From contig NZ_PIQA01000001.1 in NCBI RefSeq assembly GCF_003987095.1, forward strand, positions 682,001 through 746,000: 64,000 bases of DNA. The letters run 5' to 3'. Of the stretch, positions 46,601 through 55,832 are shown in pieces. Source of the DNA: Idiomarina piscisalsi. Its GTDB lineage: Bacteria; Pseudomonadota; Gammaproteobacteria; Enterobacterales; Alteromonadaceae. Positions within the stretch are counted from its first letter, which is position 1; every line of letters starts with the position of its first letter. The position numbers were made by a program, and so were the translations under genes. Below the pieces are notes generated by a model. That model had not been told where the DNA came from. It worked only from the letters and a program-made list of their open reading frames with translations, and ran no database searches.

Positions 46601-47093
46601 GGTCGGGAAAATATTCTTGATAGAAGTCCAGTGCGGCGTCGAGCTCTTTATCGTTATTTTTAAGTAAGGCATGACCAATGTCGCCTTCCCGAGCGCCGGA
46701 GAGCAGAATAACGCCCTGGTTATGCTCTTTTAGCCAGTCTTTATCGATAACCGGTTTGTCTGCAATGTGCCCTCTCAGGTACGCTTTAGACATCAACTGC
46801 GTAATTTGTTGATACCCGTCGTTATCCATTGCCAATGCCGTCAGGCGAAAAATTTCACCCTCCGGATAACTGTGTTGCACCCACAGGTCACAACCTATAA
46901 TAGGTTTTAACCCCAGCTTATGAGCCGTACCGTAGTAGCGAACCAAGCCACAAAAGTTCATTTGGTCAGTCATGGCCAATGCCGGCATACCTGCGTCAGC
47001 TACCGCTTCACAGATAGGGCCAACTTTTGCTAAGCCGTCAACCATGGAGAAGTCGCTATGAATGCGTAAATGGATAAAATTTGGTGCTGTCAT
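43617..47093 (-). CDS. dnaE: DNA polymerase III alpha subunit
   Basis: Replicative polymerase, 1158 residues, near the E. coli DnaE length of 1160. Domains in order: PHP ([21 protein letters not shown], to about residue 280), the C-family polymerase core with the catalytic PDFDVDFC near residue 400 and the fingers region, then the helix-hairpin-helix part and the OB fold (about 990-1070: [26 protein letters not shown]). It begins the operon with accA and tilS; rnhB, usually upstream in E. coli, is elsewhere. Confidence 0.98.
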   Translation of the reverse strand: MTAPNFIHLRIHSDFSMVDGLAKVGPICEAVADAGMPALAMTDQMNFCGLVRYYGTAHKLGLKPIIGCDLWVQHSYPEGEIFRLTALAMDNDGYQQITQLMSKAYLRGHIADKPVIDKDWLKEHNQGVILLSGAREGDIGHALLKNNDKELDAALDFYQEYFPDRFYLELIRTGRPKEEDYLHKAVKLAGETQLPVVATNEVVFLKEENFDAHEIRVAIHDGYQLEDRRRPKKYSPQQYLRTPEEMAELFSDIPEALENTVEIAKRCNVTVRLGEYFLPKFPTGDMTTEDYLVKVSEEGLEDRLEFLFPDPEERAAKRPEYDERLKEELNVINGMGFPGYFLIVMEFIQWSKDNGIPVGPGRGSGAGSLVAYALKITDLDPLEFDLLFERFLNPERVSMPDFDVDFCMDRRDEVIDHVADLYGREAVSQIITFGTMAAKAAIRDVGRVLGHPYGFVDRISKLVPGDPGMTLEKAFEIEPQLGEAYDQDGEVKAIIDMARILEGVTRNAGKHAGGVVISPTTITDFSPLYCDDEGKNPVTQFDKNDVESAGLVKFDFLGLRTLTIIQWAVDMVNVRKEKAGEELIDITAIDLTDPACFKLLKKAETTAVFQLESRGMKELIKKLLPDSFEDIIALVALFRPGPLQSGMVDNFIDRKHGREEISYPDVKYQHDSLQPILEPTYGVILYQEQVMQIAQVLAGYTLGGADLLRRAMGKKKPEEMAKQREIFREGAAKNNIDPELAMKIFDLVEKFAGYGFNKSHSAAYALVSYQTLWMKTHYPAEFMAAVMSADMDNTDKIVTLADECERMGLKLLPPDVNKGEYKFTVDEQQRVVYGIGAIKGVGEAPIESIIQARNDGGPFKDLFDFCCRVNLKKMNKRVLERLIRAGAMDNLGPHRAALMATLEKAIRQAEQHLQAEQIGQSDMFGVLTTEPEAVEQEFVQVRQWPEAVWLEGERETLGLYLTGHPINRFRSELKHYVSNTLSNVGPTPKDQSVAIAGLVIDIRVLTNKRGQRFAIVTLDDKTARMDVRLFSNEYESYQELLEKDRILWVKGEVRFDNFSNSNTMTAREVMGIEQARESYLRSLSITLTEDALENGVAGKLETVLEPYAKGTCPIKLRYNSSYARAELSVEANWYVTPSDELIDELQNLLGNQQVSLEF

Positions 47094-47169
47094 TTCGCCG
47101 TTTCAGTTTACGTTTTTATTCTAATATCAGACGCCATATTGTGCCTGATGCGACTACTGAAGTATATCG

Positions 47170-48465
47170 TCAATGCAACTTCAAGCGTGGTTTCACCGCA
47201 TGATTTAACTTGTCCACCAGCAATATCAAAAACATTTTCCACCAGCCGTGCAATGCCCGCTGATGCATGCGGTACAAGCTCGCGTAAGCCCAACGTGCCA
47301 GCGTGCCTTCAATCGACATCGACACACTTTTACTTTGCATTAAATTACCAACGGCAGAAAAACGACTCAGTGAAACTAACGAGCCCCGGTCTTTATAGCG
47401 AAACGGCTTAGGCTCACGTCCGCCGTACTCTCGCAAGATATTTTTGTATAAGCACTCTGCCATTTGGTGGGCTGATTGAGCGCGTGGCGGTACCCAGCGT
47501 TCGTTATCAATTCGGCAAGCCGCACAGTCGCCAATTGCGTATATTGCGCTATCAGATATCGACTGAAGGTACTCGTTTACCTCAATTTGATTATTCTTTC
47601 TGGTGTTTAGGTTCCACGATTGAGTAATATCAGGTGCTCTGACACCCGCTGCCCAAACCATCATATCGGCTCTTACGGGTTCGCCTTCGGATAAGCAAAG
47701 CTCGTTTTTCGTTACTTCTTTTACCGGGTTACTCAAAATGACTTCCACACCCAGCTTACGAAGCTTTTTCAGAACCGAGTTCGATAACCGCTCTGGTAAT
47801 GCGGGTAATAGCCGTTCACCGGCTTCAATCAAACGAACTTTAAAATGGGTTTTATCCAGATGTTTAAGACCATAAATAGACAGGAGTGAGACCGAATGAA
47901 TAAGCTCGGCGGCCAATTCAACGCCCGTTGCGCCACCGCCGACAATAGCCAACGACAACTCAGCATCTTTTCCGTCTTCTAATGCTTGGTTCACTTTTAA
48001 AAATTCATTCAGTAATTCACTATGGAACGCATCGGCTTGCTTTAGTGAGTCCAGAAAATAACAGTTGTCTTGCACACCGGGAGTTCCAAAGTCTGCGGTG
48101 ACACTGCCAAGGGCTAAAATCAAACGGTCGTAAGGCACGTCCCGTGAGCTTAAAACTTCTTCGCCCTCGTTATTATTAATTGCGGCAAGCGTGACAGTCT
48201 TCGCTTCTTTATCCACATACTCCAGAGTACCAATTAAAAACTGAAACCCTTCGCGGGCACTTTGCCCCCGGTAATCAACTTCGGCAAGTCGGGAGTCCAA
48301 AGCCCCTGAAGCCACTTCATGAAGTAGTGGCTTCCAAAGATGTGTTGTATTGCGGTCTATCAGGGTAATTTGAGCCTTGCCGTTACGACCCAATTTGCGA
48401 CCTAACTGTGTTGCTAACTCAAGCCCGCCTGCACCGCCACCAACAATCACAATACGCTCTTTCAT
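47170..48465 (-). CDS. ndh: NADH dehydrogenase, type II (NDH-2)
   Basis: Single-subunit NADH:quinone oxidoreductase of the respiratory chain, 431 residues, does not pump protons. Two Rossmann motifs are seen: FAD-binding IVGGGAGGLELATQLG at residues 6-21, and NAD-binding AIVGGGATGVELAAEL near residue 175; AIGDCAACRID near residue 315 contacts FAD. The C-terminal amphipathic segment (WWKMFLILLVDKLNH) anchors the protein to the membrane. It precedes dnaE by 76 bases on the same strand. Confidence 0.93.
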   Translation of the reverse strand: MKERIVIVGGGAGGLELATQLGRKLGRNGKAQITLIDRNTTHLWKPLLHEVASGALDSRLAEVDYRGQSAREGFQFLIGTLEYVDKEAKTVTLAAINNNEGEEVLSSRDVPYDRLILALGSVTADFGTPGVQDNCYFLDSLKQADAFHSELLNEFLKVNQALEDGKDAELSLAIVGGGATGVELAAELIHSVSLLSIYGLKHLDKTHFKVRLIEAGERLLPALPERLSNSVLKKLRKLGVEVILSNPVKEVTKNELCLSEGEPVRADMMVWAAGVRAPDITQSWNLNTRKNNQIEVNEYLQSISDSAIYAIGDCAACRIDNERWVPPRAQSAHQMAECLYKNILREYGGREPKPFRYKDRGSLVSLSRFSAVGNLMQSKSVSMSIEGTLARWAYASLYRMHQRALHGWWKMFLILLVDKLNHAVKPRLKLH

Positions 48466-48489
48466 TACTTGCCTCGCCTTGTAGATACA

Positions 48490-48526
48490 AAAAAGCCACT
48501 GACGATGATAACGCCAGTGGCTTTTT
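48490..48526 (-). terminator. Intrinsic terminator of the M3 peptidase gene
   Basis: AAAAAGCCACTG/CAGTGGCTTTTT stem with a 13-base loop. It lies between the peptidase stop (48558) and the NDH-2 start (48465), with A/T tails in both directions. Confidence 0.85.
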
Positions 48527-48557
48527 ATAGCGACTATTCAGTCGTAATTATGGCAGA

Positions 48558-50735
48558 TTAATCAATGCTTGGATCTGTCAAACCGCGACGTTCCAACAGT
48601 GCTTCAACCGTTGGCTCTTGACCACGCCAGTCGATGTACTGCTGCATTGGGTCTTTGCTGTTCCCCTGAGACAAAATCTCTTTTCGGAATGCTTGACCAT
48701 TTTCCAGCGTTAAACCACCGTTATTGTTCATGTGTTTGAACGCATCGGCTGCTAGTACTTCACTCCACATGTAAGCATAGTAGCCGGCAGAGTAACCGCC
48801 TGCGAAAACGTGTGCAAAGTAAGTTGAACGGTAACGTGGTGGAACCGCTTCAACCAATACACCATTACGCTCCAGTGCTTCTTTCTCAAACGCTTGCACG
48901 TCCTTAATTTCAGTACCCGGCTCAACCGTATGGTATTCAAGGTCGAGTAAAGCAGCCGCTACGTACTCTAAAGTATCAAAGCCTTGGTTAAAGTTACGTG
49001 CAGCTAATACTTTGTCCAGCAACTCTTGTGGAATTTGTTCGCCCGTTTCGTAGTGCTTTGCAAAGTTATTAATCACTTTTTCATTCAACATCCAATCTTC
49101 CTGGAAAGTTGAAGGAAACTCTACATAGTCACGAGATACAGATGTACCCGCTAATGAAGGATAAGTAACATCTGAGAACATACCATGAAGTGCGTGTCCC
49201 ATTTCGTGGAACATAGTCGATACTTCATCAAAGCTCAGGAACGTAGGTTCGCCCTCAGGAGCTTTGGTAATGTTCATGTTGTTTAGAATAACAGGCTTTT
49301 GGTTCATCAGCTCAGACTGAGTACGGAATGAACTCATCCAGGCGCCACCGCGCTTGCTGTCACGAGCGAAGTAGTCGGCATAGAAAAGACCTAAGCTGCT
49401 ACCGTCAACATCAAACACTTCATAAACTTTGACATCTTCCTGATACACAGGGATGTCGTTACGTTCTTCAAACGTAATACCAAATAGTTCACCCATCGCA
49501 TAGAAAACACCGTCTTCTAATACACGATTAAACTCGAAGTATTTTTTCACTTCATCAGAATCGAGTGAATACTTCTCAGCACGCACTTTCTCAGCGTAGT
49601 AGAACCAGTCCCAAGGCTTCAGTTCGAAATCTTTACCGTCGGCTTCAATCGCGGCCTGAATTTCCGCCGCTTCACGCTCTACATTTGAAACTACCGCAGG
49701 CACTAAGTCGCGCAGCATTTTCTTCGCCGCATCAGGGTTACCTGCCATGTTCGTTTCCAGAACATAGTCACCCCAAGAGTTGTAGCCCAAAAGTTGCGCT
49801 TTATCAGCACGCAGCTTAACTAACTGTTTAACCAATGGGTTTTGATCGGTTTCCGTGTTGCCAGTACCACGGTTCGCTGACGCTTCCCAAACTTGTTGGC
49901 GCAATTCACGGTTTTCCAGCTCCGCTAAGATAGACTGGCGTGTAGTGTTCGTCAGAACAATGGCATATTGGCCTTCTTTATCGCGGCTTTTCGCTGCATT
50001 CGCCAGACTCTCAATACGGCTATCACTTAAGCCTGCCAACTTTTCTTTGTCGTCAACAAACACAACGGTTTCTTGGGTCAGCGACATTAAACCATCGCGG
50101 AATTCGTTAGTCAGGCTTGAAAGCTGCTCATTGATTTCACGAATTTGCGCTTTCTCATCTTCGTTTAGGAGTGCACCTGAACGAACGAAGTCTTTATAGG
50201 TTTCTTCCAGAAGGCGCTTTTCTTCACCATTTAATTCCAGCTCATCGCGCTGTTCGTATAAGGTTTTGATTCGAGCAAACAAGTCTGGGTTTAAGCTAAT
50301 GTTGTCACCATGAGCCGCCATTTTGGGTGCAAGTTCAGCTTGTAGTTCGCGAATTTGGTCATTCGAGTGTGACGAAGACAAGTTATAGAATACAGAGCTT
50401 ACACGACCAAGAATTGCGCCAGACTTTTCCATCGCAACAATAGTGTTTTCAAACATTGGTTCTTCAGAGTTGGTCGCAATGGCTTCAATTTCTTCCATAT
50501 GCTCTTTCATGCCACGCTCAAAAGCAGGCTTGAAGTGTTTAAGCTCAATTGCATCGAAGTCAGGTGCTTGATAAAGCAACGGGCTGGCTTCGAAGAATGG
50601 GTTCATTGCTGTCGCTTCCTGGCTGCTTTCAGCTTTCGCAGAGCTGTTTTCAGTATTTGACGGCTTACTCGCATCGCTACAGGCGCCGAGTGATACCGCA
50701 GCACCAATTGCAACGGCTAATAATGTTTTACGCAT
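48558..50735 (-). CDS. dcp: M3-family metallopeptidase, lipoprotein (dipeptidyl carboxypeptidase Dcp-like)
   Basis: A 725-residue zinc peptidase. The signal peptide ends in a lipobox LGAC with Cys19, followed by a Ser/Asn/Glu-rich linker, so the enzyme is on the periplasmic side or outer membrane; E. coli Dcp is periplasmic but lacks this lipid anchor. The M3 catalytic motif FHEMGHALHGMFSD is near residue 510 with the third ligand glutamate about 25 residues later in SRDYVEFPS. The C-terminal YYAYMWSEVLAADAF is typical of Dcp. It should trim dipeptides from peptide C-termini. Confidence 0.92.
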   Translation of the reverse strand: MRKTLLAVAIGAAVSLGACSDASKPSNTENSSAKAESSQEATAMNPFFEASPLLYQAPDFDAIELKHFKPAFERGMKEHMEEIEAIATNSEEPMFENTIVAMEKSGAILGRVSSVFYNLSSSHSNDQIRELQAELAPKMAAHGDNISLNPDLFARIKTLYEQRDELELNGEEKRLLEETYKDFVRSGALLNEDEKAQIREINEQLSSLTNEFRDGLMSLTQETVVFVDDKEKLAGLSDSRIESLANAAKSRDKEGQYAIVLTNTTRQSILAELENRELRQQVWEASANRGTGNTETDQNPLVKQLVKLRADKAQLLGYNSWGDYVLETNMAGNPDAAKKMLRDLVPAVVSNVEREAAEIQAAIEADGKDFELKPWDWFYYAEKVRAEKYSLDSDEVKKYFEFNRVLEDGVFYAMGELFGITFEERNDIPVYQEDVKVYEVFDVDGSSLGLFYADYFARDSKRGGAWMSSFRTQSELMNQKPVILNNMNITKAPEGEPTFLSFDEVSTMFHEMGHALHGMFSDVTYPSLAGTSVSRDYVEFPSTFQEDWMLNEKVINNFAKHYETGEQIPQELLDKVLAARNFNQGFDTLEYVAAALLDLEYHTVEPGTEIKDVQAFEKEALERNGVLVEAVPPRYRSTYFAHVFAGGYSAGYYAYMWSEVLAADAFKHMNNNGGLTLENGQAFRKEILSQGNSKDPMQQYIDWRGQEPTVEALLERRGLTDPSID

Positions 50736-50963
50736 GGATAACTCCCACTGTTTCTTGTCATTGTGATTTTTGTGCCATTACTCTAGCCCTGTATGAGCGC
50801 TTGCTCAAGGGGTAAACGTCAAAAAGCCCATTATTAGAGGTAAAAAGCAGAAGGTAGAAACGGCGCCAGAAAACAGGCGATAACAAAGCCGCAAAGGCGG
50901 TATTGGGAATATTTCGATAGAAGAAGTGATATTTATCTTGTGCTGATTCGCACTTAAGAAAAA

Positions 50964-51040
50964 TGGCGGAGTGGACGGGACTCGAACCCGCGACCTCCGG
51001 CGTGACAGGCCGGCATTCTAACCAACTGAACTACCACTCC
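50964..51040 (-). tRNA. tRNA-Asp (GTC), copy 1
   Basis: 77-base tRNA with encoded CCA. Acceptor GGAGTGG/CCACTCC, D arm with AGTTGGTTAG, anticodon loop CTGTCAC (GTC), TPsiC arm GGGTTCGAGTCCC. Identical to the copy 25 bases further along, read from the same promoter at 51185-51213. Confidence 0.98.
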
Positions 51041-51065
51041 GCAAATTTCTTGGGGATGTACTAAA

Positions 51066-51142
51066 TGGCGGAGTGGACGGGACTCGAACCCGCGACCTCC
51101 GGCGTGACAGGCCGGCATTCTAACCAACTGAACTACCACTCC
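51066..51142 (-). tRNA. tRNA-Asp (GTC), copy 2
   Basis: 77 bases, identical to copy 1 (50964-51040), CCA encoded, anticodon GTC. It is the promoter-proximal copy of the pair. Confidence 0.98.
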
Positions 51143-51153
51143 GCATCAGTACT

Positions 51154-51202
51154 GCGTTGAAGTATGTCCCTCAACGCGGCGTGCATATTACGAGTGAGGG
51201 AC
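51154..51202. repeat. Overlapping inverted repeats in the tRNA leader/promoter
   Basis: GCGTTGA (51154) pairs with TCAACGC (51171-51177), and GTCCCTCA (51166) pairs with TGAGGGAC (51195-51202). The two share bases, so they cannot form together. The second spans the -10 region. Confidence 0.5.
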
Positions 51203-51213
51203 AAATGAGTCAA
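51185..51213 (-). promoter_or_regulatory. Sigma-70 promoter of the tRNA-Asp pair
   Basis: On the minus strand: TTGACT, 17 bases, TAATAT, followed by the GC-rich discriminator GCACGCCGCG. Such a discriminator is the mark of stable-RNA promoters under stringent control. Transcription should start near 51178, about 36 bases before the first tRNA. Confidence 0.82.
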
Positions 51214-51276
51214 CACTTTTTTTAAAGATTTTTTCTGTTTGTCTGATTTATATTCAGTTTTGCGGTTTTTTGACCA

Positions 51277-52581
51277 CTAAGCGTCATTTTTATCAGTTTT
51301 CTTCTTTCTGAACTTAAACCACCATAGCGCAAAAAGGGCGATAGCAATTATCAATACATTCACCATGACAATGATAATTAAGTTCATCATCGCCTGCTTT
51401 TCTTTTGCTTGACGCTCTTGTCGTTCTATTTCTCTCTGACGCTCTGCTTCAATGCGCTGCTGCTCTGCTATTTCTGCCGCTGTCGGCTCTGGTGGCGGCG
51501 GCTCTGTTGCAATAAAACTAAAGTCATCAAGCCTTGCTTCAAATTGACGCCCGTCCAACGTCGTCGCAAAAATGTCAATGTCAATTAAGTGTTTCCCGAA
51601 AGCCAGATTCGCAATGGGCACCTGATAAGGAAATTCATCAACTTGACTAAAGGTAAACTTACGCACTTCGCCATTGGGGAATTGCGTTTCACCATTAACC
51701 ACCAAACTTTTTGGATCTATTTCTTCATCATTAACGGTGACTTTCAACTGGTGATCATCTTCGACCGCTTCAGACTCAATCACCTCAAAATTCACCGGCA
51801 GTGGCTTTACCACCAAAGGACCAAACTCAAAGACTCGCTCATAAAGCGGTGTGGTCATTTCATAGGTTGCCACCCACTGACCGGGCTCAACATCTAGGTT
51901 GAAAAAGCCGGTAAACACACCGTCACCAACACGCTCGTCATGACCTCGCCCATTATCCAGGAACTGCGCAACTCGTACCGGTGTTGCCCCAAAGTTATCA
52001 AAATCAGCATTATTGGTGCTGATAAAAAGCACGTCGAGCGTCACTGTTTGCCGAAAGCGTGCGGTTTCTACAATTTCTTTACCGTTATATAGTCGCCCCT
52101 CGACCTTCAGCTCTTCATTTTGGTAAAGCGGTTCCGGCAACGGGTCGGCCTCGAAACGAATATCGGAAACAACCAATGCTTTGTTTTCTTCGTCGATGCG
52201 CCCTGCCGCTTGCCAGGGACCAGGCTGCGGATTTTTAATGCGAATAATGTCGAAGTTTGGATCGGTATACCAAGTTACTTGGTCGGTAGGATAACGACTG
52301 TCATACCACTTGCTGCCGTCAGGCTTAATTAATATTAAGGGCTTACTGCCGGGCTCCCGGAAAAATAGCAGGGTAATTTCATCAACATTTTCATCAATTC
52401 GAAAGCGCTGACCGTCGATAGGAAGTTTATTGCTCATATCGCCTTCAATCAGCGACATCGCTTTTTTAAGAGCCTCCTCTTTGTCTGACGCGCCAGATGT
52501 TTGCTGAACCGCTGTCACCGAGCAGCTAAACAAAAACAGAACCAGTGCAGCCCAACCAAACTGAGTTACGAATCTAGCCAC
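51277..52581 (-). CDS. TIGR03503 family protein, membrane-anchored
   Basis: A 434-residue protein of unknown function, conserved in Alteromonadales and Vibrionales (recalled family). It has an N-terminal signal ([21 protein letters not shown]), a large extracytoplasmic beta-rich part with several TARFRQTVTLDV-like and DGVFTGFFNLDVEPGQWVA segments that look like immunoglobulin-type folds, a Glu/Gln-rich helical stretch (about 365-400) and one C-terminal membrane helix ending in a basic tail KFRKKK. The C-terminus lies in the cytoplasm. Its start overlaps the end of dnaQ by 16 bases, so it is read from the dnaQ transcript. Confidence 0.8.
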   Translation of the reverse strand: MARFVTQFGWAALVLFLFSCSVTAVQQTSGASDKEEALKKAMSLIEGDMSNKLPIDGQRFRIDENVDEITLLFFREPGSKPLILIKPDGSKWYDSRYPTDQVTWYTDPNFDIIRIKNPQPGPWQAAGRIDEENKALVVSDIRFEADPLPEPLYQNEELKVEGRLYNGKEIVETARFRQTVTLDVLFISTNNADFDNFGATPVRVAQFLDNGRGHDERVGDGVFTGFFNLDVEPGQWVATYEMTTPLYERVFEFGPLVVKPLPVNFEVIESEAVEDDHQLKVTVNDEEIDPKSLVVNGETQFPNGEVRKFTFSQVDEFPYQVPIANLAFGKHLIDIDIFATTLDGRQFEARLDDFSFIATEPPPPEPTAAEIAEQQRIEAERQREIERQERQAKEKQAMMNLIIIVMVNVLIIAIALFALWWFKFRKKKTDKNDA

Positions 52582-53273
52582 AAACAGCGTCCACCCTCTT
52601 CTTTAACTTTATCAAGCCGTTGTTGATGCAATACTTCTTCATCGGCTGATGCACGCAAAACCTTTAGTGGAGGACGGTTTTCAATGGCCTGATGCTGAAT
52701 TTCACCAGCTACACCTGAAGCTGACTTTTTGTTTTCTGACAAATTAAGGGCTCTTTGCCCGCCAGTCATCATTAAGTAAACGTCAGCCAGTATTTCCGCA
52801 TCGAGTAGAGCCCCGTGCAGCTCACGCGAGGAGTTGTCGACATCATAAGCACGACATAAAGCGTCCAGGTTGTTTTTCTGGCCCGGGCGCATTTCCCGGG
52901 CCAGCTGCAAAGTATCCAATACCGTACTGAAGTCGCTGGTCAAGCCCGGGAAAGGCTTAATTCTCGAAAACTCAGCGTCCATATGCCCGACGTCAAACGG
53001 TGCATTGTGAATAACCAGCTGAGCGCCTTTAATAAACTCAATAAAGTCGTCACAAACCTGAGCAAACACTGGTTTATCGATTAAGAAATCGTTGGTAATA
53101 CCATGAATTTTTATGGCTTCTTCTTCCACCACTCGCTCAGGGTTAATGTATACATGGAAATGATTCCCCGTGAGCTTTCGGTCAATAAGCTCAACACAGC
53201 CTATTTCGATAATTCTGTGCCCTTTCTGAGGGTCTATACCCGTGGTTTCCGTATCTAAAACGACCTGACGCAT
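52566..53273 (-). CDS. dnaQ: DNA polymerase III epsilon subunit
   Basis: 3'-5' proofreading exonuclease of the replicative polymerase, 235 residues. ExoI motif DTETTG with Asp7 and Glu9, ExoII region [14 protein letters not shown], and Exo[17 protein letters not shown], all complete. The C-terminal region from about residue 180 binds the alpha subunit. It is divergent from rnhA with 51 bases between the starts, as in E. coli, where both share a control region. Confidence 0.97.
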   Translation of the reverse strand: MRQVVLDTETTGIDPQKGHRIIEIGCVELIDRKLTGNHFHVYINPERVVEEEAIKIHGITNDFLIDKPVFAQVCDDFIEFIKGAQLVIHNAPFDVGHMDAEFSRIKPFPGLTSDFSTVLDTLQLAREMRPGQKNNLDALCRAYDVDNSSRELHGALLDAEILADVYLMMTGGQRALNLSENKKSASGVAGEIQHQAIENRPPLKVLRASADEEVLHQQRLDKVKEEGGRCLWLDS

Positions 53274-53324
53274 TTAAAATTCCTGATATACTGGCTGAAA
53301 TCATTCAATATAGTACCAATTAAC

Positions 53325-53798
53325 ATGCCCAACTCAAAAACTGTTCACATTTATACTGACGGCTCATGTCTTGGCAACCCGGGGCCCGGCGGTTACGGCA
53401 TTGTTATGGAATATGGCTCCCATCATAAGGAAATGAGCCAGGGTTATAAGTTAACTACCAATAACCGCATGGAAATGATGGCAACAATTGTAGCTTTAAA
53501 AGCACTGAAACGCTCTTGCGATATTGTTTTGTCGACCGACAGCCAGTACGTCAAACAAGGCATTGAACAGTGGATGGCCAAGTGGCGCAAAAACGGTTGG
53601 AAAACAGCGGCAAAGAAACCGGTTAAAAACCAGGATCTCTGGGTTCAGTTAGACGAGCAAGTTCAAAACCACAAAATAAAATGGCAATGGGTAAAGGGCC
53701 ATTCAGGGCACCCTCAAAACGAACGTTGTGATGAGCTGGCCCGCGACGCTGCCAGTCGCGAGCCCTTACTCGAAGATACAGGGTTTAAACCTGAATAG
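53325..53798 (+). CDS. rnhA: Ribonuclease HI
   Basis: Degrades the RNA strand of RNA-DNA hybrids (R-loops, Okazaki primers). The 157 residues match E. coli RNase HI (155). Active-site acids are in [15 protein letters not shown] (first Asp), NNRMEMMA (Glu), LSTDSQYV (Asp) and NERCDELAR (Asp). WVKGHSGHP is the handle-adjacent histidine loop. Converges with the rhodanese gene, 5 bases apart. Confidence 0.97.
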   Translation: MPNSKTVHIYTDGSCLGNPGPGGYGIVMEYGSHHKEMSQGYKLTTNNRMEMMATIVALKALKRSCDIVLSTDSQYVKQGIEQWMAKWRKNGWKTAAKKPVKNQDLWVQLDEQVQNHKIKWQWVKGHSGHPQNERCDELARDAASREPLLEDTGFKPE

Positions 53799-53803
53799 GT
53801 GAG

Positions 53804-54193
53804 TTACTCCCCCGCCACGACTGGACGTTTCTCTTCTTGCCATGCGGTCATGCCGCCGTCAACGCTATAAACGTTATTAAAGCCCATGCGCTCAAGGCTC
53901 TCAGCAGCTAACGCTGAGCGCCCACCCGTTTTACAGATAAGATACAGGGGCTTTTCCGATATACGCTCTAATGCGTCATCATACCCAGCAACATCAGGGT
54001 GTTGGTTCAGTTGCATTTCCAAAACCCCACGTGGCATATTCACAGCTTCACGAATATGTCCCTGGCTGTATTCGGCAGGTTCGCGCACATCAATCACTCT
54101 GGCGCCTTGCTCTATCGCTTTTTGAAGTTCTTCCGTATTCGCTTCCTTTACGTTTGCTTTCGCCTTTCCACACAGCTCTTTTGCCGTAATCAT
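53804..54193 (-). CDS. Rhodanese-domain protein
   Basis: A 129-residue single-domain rhodanese with no signal peptide. VIDVREPAEYSQGHIREAVNMP is the CH2A motif, and the active-site loop is LICKTGGRSALAA with the catalytic cysteine in CKTGGR near residue 95. It can carry a persulfide. Located 3 bases downstream of the methyltransferase gene, in the gloB-rnhA-dnaQ block where E. coli has no rhodanese. Confidence 0.88.
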   Translation of the reverse strand: MITAKELCGKAKANVKEANTEELQKAIEQGARVIDVREPAEYSQGHIREAVNMPRGVLEMQLNQHPDVAGYDDALERISEKPLYLICKTGGRSALAAESLERMGFNNVYSVDGGMTAWQEEKRPVVAGE

Positions 54194-54196
54194 AAT

Positions 54197-54949
54197 TTAC
54201 CTCTTTGACTTATCTAATTTGAAACTGTCCGATGTCATGGCAGTAGCGGGCTGCTGCCCTGATAAACGCACTTTTCTGCGTGTCGATACCGTATTAATTC
54301 GACCAATCAATGTTTGTTTGGTTGCGACCAGTACATAAGCCGCATTAAACACCCTGACTTTTTCACACAGCGAGCTGGACCAATCCAACCCCTGGAACTC
54401 CGCTTTATGCAATAAATGAGGAACGAAGTATTCACTGTATTTTACGTCGAACCCCAAAAGCGCCAGCCAATCTTTCATTCTTGCTATTGAAAAATAACGT
54501 CCACACCAGGGAAATGGTTTTGCATGACGCACAAAAAAGCCACTGGCTACCGCCGGACTGACCGGGTTAAAACCCATTAGAACCAATACCCCGTCATCGT
54601 CCAATACTCTCGTGTACTCTCTTAAAAGTTGGTGGGGATGTTGGTGAAATTCAAGGGTAAAGGGGCTAATTAACGTGTCGACACTGTCGGTTTTTATTGG
54701 CAGCTCGGTCAATATGCCTAACATGTCAGCCTGCCCTGATGGCGCCACTGAAACCCTGTCTATATGCTCTTGTTGCTGAAGTTCTGCCCCCAAATTGCCG
54801 ACAATGACCTGACAGCCTGGCTTCATCTTGCGCTCATAACGGTGCATAACCTCACGGGTTTGCGACTTAATGAACTCTCCGCAGGCCAGACTGCTCCACT
54901 GTGTAGGTGTCTTTAACGGAACCTTAGAATATGCCGGTTTAATAAACAC
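54197..54949 (-). CDS. SAM-dependent methyltransferase, YafS-like
   Basis: A 250-residue class I methyltransferase. The fold is seen in VIVGNLGAELQ (a divergent glycine loop), LGILTELPIKTDSVDTLISPFTLEF (motif II/III area) and EYTRVLDDDGVLVLMGFNP (motif post I/IV). E. coli yafS lies between gloB and rnhA, and here the gene lies there too, divergent from gloB. The substrate is unknown; the family is not assigned a reaction. The C-terminal 40 residues are basic and look disordered. Confidence 0.82.
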   Translation of the reverse strand: MFIKPAYSKVPLKTPTQWSSLACGEFIKSQTREVMHRYERKMKPGCQVIVGNLGAELQQQEHIDRVSVAPSGQADMLGILTELPIKTDSVDTLISPFTLEFHQHPHQLLREYTRVLDDDGVLVLMGFNPVSPAVASGFFVRHAKPFPWCGRYFSIARMKDWLALLGFDVKYSEYFVPHLLHKAEFQGLDWSSSLCEKVRVFNAAYVLVATKQTLIGRINTVSTRRKVRLSGQQPATAMTSDSFKLDKSKR

Positions 54950-55023
54950 TGCGTCATCCTGTATTATGGGAGCATTCTGTCACTATCGCTAACTCATCAT
55001 AGCTTAGCGTTATCGAGGTTTCT

Positions 55024-55785
55024 ATGCGAGTTCACCCTATTTGTGCGTTTGACGACAATTACATTTGGGCTATTGAGACAAACACAAACGATGGCGTCAT
55101 TATTGTTGACCCCGGCGAAGCCACTCCGGTTTTTGAATGGCTGAAAGAAAACAATAAAACCATTACCGCTATTTTCGTCACGCACCATCATTATGATCAT
55201 ACTGGCGGTATCGCTGACTTGACTAAAAAATACTCATGTCCGGTTATTGGTCCGCACAACCCAGAGATAAAAACAATTACCCAGGCAGTTCAAGAAGGTG
55301 AGCGTTTTTCAATGGCTGGCGTTGACTGGGAAGTGATGGAAACTCCGGGGCACACACTTGATCACATTAGTTTTTACACGCCCGGCTTTCTGTTTTGTGG
55401 AGACACGTTATTTTCCGGCGGCTGTGGGCGTATGTTTGAGGGAACGCCTGAGCAATTTAGTCAGTCGTTACTTAAGCTTCGTCAGCTTCCGGGGGATACT
55501 CGGGTCTTTTGCGCACATGAATACACACAAGCTAACTTAACTTTCGCCCAAAAAGTGGAACCTGACAACCCGATACTGAAAAGTTATGCCGAAAAGGTCA
55601 AAATGCTACGCGAACAAAATGAAATTACTCTACCAAGTACGTTAAACCTTGAGTTAGCGATAAACCCATTCTTACGGTTTGATCAGAAAAGTGTGATGAA
55701 AGCGGCTTCGGAACATGCCGGAAGTGTAAAAAATGCCCCTGAGGACGTTTTTTACACTATTAGACAGTGGAAAGATAACGGCTGA
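55024..55785 (+). CDS. gloB: Hydroxyacylglutathione hydrolase (glyoxalase II)
   Basis: Hydrolyses S-lactoylglutathione to D-lactate and glutathione, the second step of methylglyoxal detoxification. The 253 residues match the family. The metallo-beta-lactamase motif THHHYDHTGG (HxHxDH) is near residue 52, followed by METPGHTLDHISFY and CGDTLFSGGCGR (metal-bridging Asp), with the C-terminal FCAHEYTQANL. Divergent from the methyltransferase and followed by mltD, 47 bases away. Confidence 0.96.
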   Translation: MRVHPICAFDDNYIWAIETNTNDGVIIVDPGEATPVFEWLKENNKTITAIFVTHHHYDHTGGIADLTKKYSCPVIGPHNPEIKTITQAVQEGERFSMAGVDWEVMETPGHTLDHISFYTPGFLFCGDTLFSGGCGRMFEGTPEQFSQSLLKLRQLPGDTRVFCAHEYTQANLTFAQKVEPDNPILKSYAEKVKMLREQNEITLPSTLNLELAINPFLRFDQKSVMKAASEHAGSVKNAPEDVFYTIRQWKDNG

Positions 55786-55832
55786 TTCTTTAAACTTTAC
55801 CAAGTTTTAACATATTCAGGGTTTTAAAATTC

